Both the position numbers and the translations under genes were made by a program. Below are positions 62,850-64,000 of a DNA stretch of 64,000 nt, one piece after another (position 1 is the first letter of the stretch; each line of letters starts with the position of its first letter). The notes beneath the pieces are model-generated. The model searched no databases. It saw only the letters and a program-made list of their open reading frames with translations, and was not told the DNA's origin. Origin of the DNA: G041228335 sp964580905 (GTDB lineage: Bacteria > Pseudomonadota > Alphaproteobacteria > Puniceispirillales > UBA1172); the NCBI GenBank assembly GCA_964580905.1, contig CAZOLR010000005.1, positions 1-64,000 of the forward strand. The letters are read 5' to 3'.

Positions 62850-63878
62850 ATGATAATGAACACTAATCTTTCAGGCAGCCGCCAACCAAAACCCAGAACA
62901 TCCGGAAAGCGCGGCGGCAAACGCCCCCAGTCACCCCGATCACAGATACCGCCTTCCCTTGCACGTCTTTTCGACCAGGAAGATGCCGGCCCGCAACGTC
63001 TGGCCAAGGTGATGGCAAATGCCGGGCTGTGTTCGCGGCGGGATGCCGAGACATGGATCGCCGCCGGAAGAGTCGAGATTAATGGCGCACCGCAACTGTC
63101 GCCCGCCATAAATGTTTCAGCGGAAGATGACGTCCGGGTGGATGGCAAGCCGGTCAACGCACCGACGACGCCGCGCCTGTGGCGATATTACAAACCCCGG
63201 GGGCTGATCGTCAGCCATAGGGATGAGCAGGGACGAAAAACCATTTTTGAAAATCTGCCCGATGATCTGCCGAGGCTGATCAGTATCGGGCGTCTTGATC
63301 TTGATTCCGAAGGGCTTCTCCTGCTGACCAATAACGGTGATCTTGCCCGCCATCTTGAGCTGCCGGATACGGGATGGACACGCAAATACCGGGTCCGGGT
63401 CCGTGGTCAGGTGGACAGTGCAAAACTTGCCTCGCTCAAGGACGGCATCACGATTGACGGGATATCTTATCGCGGGGTGCTGGCGCAACTGGACCGGCAG
63501 GCCGCAAGCAATGCCTGGCTGACGGTTGCCCTGAAAGAAGGCAAGAACAGAGAAATCCGCCGGATTATGGATCACCTCGGCTACAGCGTCAGCCGGTTGA
63601 TTCGCATTTCCTATGGTCCTTTCACCCTCAACACGCTCGAAGAAGGTGATCTTGATGAAATCCGCCCGGCCATCCTCCGTGATCAGCTGGGCCTGCCGCG
63701 GATACAGGAGAGCGAAAGCAAGCCTCTATCTGCGTCCAGATCCCGGGCACCTTCGGGCCAGCCCGCCAGATCCCGGGCAAAACCTCCACGCACAAATACC
63801 CCCAAACCCCAGCAAGGAGATCGCAGCAATGCGGATCATCAGCGGAAGACGTCGCGGCGCCGTTCTGACCGCACCTGA
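62850..63878 (+). CDS. Pseudouridine synthase, RsuA/RluB family
   Basis: A 342-residue enzyme with a basic low-complexity N-terminus, an S4 RNA-binding domain (about 47-105: RLAKVMANAGLCSRRDAE), and a catalytic domain with Asp150 in ISIGRLDLDSEGLLLLTNNG. RKYRVRVRG and LKEGKNREIRRIMDHLG follow. The sequence points to RluB (23S U2605), but RsuA/RluE/RluF activity cannot be excluded. The C-terminal 60 residues are Ser/Arg/Pro-rich. The end overlaps rsmD by 50 bases. Met3 at 62856 is an alternative start. Confidence 0.92.
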   Translation: MIMNTNLSGSRQPKPRTSGKRGGKRPQSPRSQIPPSLARLFDQEDAGPQRLAKVMANAGLCSRRDAETWIAAGRVEINGAPQLSPAINVSAEDDVRVDGKPVNAPTTPRLWRYYKPRGLIVSHRDEQGRKTIFENLPDDLPRLISIGRLDLDSEGLLLLTNNGDLARHLELPDTGWTRKYRVRVRGQVDSAKLASLKDGITIDGISYRGVLAQLDRQAASNAWLTVALKEGKNREIRRIMDHLGYSVSRLIRISYGPFTLNTLEEGDLDEIRPAILRDQLGLPRIQESESKPLSASRSRAPSGQPARSRAKPPRTNTPKPQQGDRSNADHQRKTSRRRSDRT

Positions 63879-64000
63879 GGGCGGGGTTGTCCGCCCCACG
63901 GCAGACCGCGTGCGGGAAGGACTTTTCAGCACCTTGCTCGGCGGACGATACGGAAAGCCGCTTGATGTGCCGGTGGTCGCCGATATTTTTGCGGGTGCCG
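63829..64000 (+). CDS. rsmD: 16S rRNA (guanine966-N2)-methyltransferase, 3' truncated by window end
   Basis: The visible 57 codons begin MRIISGRRRGAVLTAP and continue GGVVRPTADRVREGLFS and VADIFAGA, the start of the SAM-binding motif, matching RsmD. AAGGAG lies nine bases upstream of ATG 63829. The gene overlaps the end of the pseudouridine synthase gene by 50 bases in another frame, so both are probably co-expressed. It continues beyond the window. Confidence 0.92.
   Translation, partial: MRIISGRRRGAVLTAPEGGVVRPTADRVREGLFSTLLGGRYGKPLDVPVVADIFAGA

Noticed and set aside
1..64000. tRNA, rRNA, CRISPR arrays, insertion sequences, prophage or toxin-antitoxin pairs
   Set aside because: I saw no cloverleaf-like sequence with CCA-type ends, no regularly spaced repeats, no transposase or integrase and no toxin-antitoxin family; spacers are short and genes are mostly housekeeping.

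Overview
The window is chromosomal DNA from an alphaproteobacterium. Gene orders typical of that class are present: rsmB-heparinase-purH, mutY-DUF721-dsbA-smc, a separate F0 operon atpI-B-E-b'-b, coxB-coxA-ctaB-coxF-ctaG-coxC-DUF983-surf1-thrC-M16 peptidase, ispH-thrB-rnhA, and a lipid A/Kdo block. Families largely confined to the class (DUF1491, DUF1674/SDHAF4, CoxF-like) support this. Respiratory genes (aa3 oxidase, cytochrome c maturation, F0) point to an aerobe. A marine SAR116/Rhodospirillales-like bacterium is a guess from gene content only. A run of exactly 100 N shows the sequence is a draft scaffold, possibly from a metagenome or single cell.

Layout. 0.1-4.3 kb: acnA, divergent from ccmA-ccmB. 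4.35-9.4 kb: a five-gene corrinoid/folate one-carbon operon on the minus strand (corrinoid protein, small 'virulence factor' family protein, MetF-like reductase, methyl-THF:corrinoid methyltransferase, 2Fe-2S/ASKHA corrinoid activator). 9.5-12.1 kb: yciB, dusA, a 71-aa orphan, DUF1491 and an SDHAF4-like gene. 12.2-16.9 kb: rsmB, heparinase II/III, purH. 16.9-22.9 kb: mutY, then DUF721, dsbA and smc. 23.1-25.8 kb: F0 ATP synthase operon, with a good promoter in front and a strong terminator behind. 25.8-32.0 kb: lipoprotein, ispH-thrB-rnhA, peroxiredoxin, DsbD-like protein, yqgE. 32.0-40.9 kb: M16 peptidase, thrC and the cytochrome oxidase cluster. 41.1-51.5 kb: tldD, nuclease, MFS transporter, gshA, rsmE, ubiA, an argC-coupled hypothetical, argC, pmbA, phosphatase. 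51.5-59.4 kb: envelope block (msbA-like, GT9, GT25, DUF374 acyltransferase, waaA, lpxK, lpxL). 59.4-64 kb: xseA, purD, tadA, rluB and the start of rsmD.

Most interesting: (1) the corrinoid operon has every part needed to move a methyl group from methyl-THF to cobalamin and to reactivate the cobalamin, but no acceptor or donor methyltransferase in the window; it best matches a split cobalamin-dependent methionine synthase with a poorly understood small partner protein. (2) The 100-N gap is flanked by a perfect 55-bp direct repeat, so the two contigs probably overlap; collapsing the repeat joins the GT25 and GT9 genes in frame into one roughly 618-residue fusion. (3) atpI has a conserved-looking N-terminus and a good ribosome-binding site but no start codon where one is expected. 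(4) MutY has an enlarged iron-sulfur cluster loop.

No tRNA, rRNA, CRISPR array, insertion sequence or prophage was recognised. No stretch longer than about 300 bases lacks a gene; the longest is 40862-41148, in which I see nothing specific.
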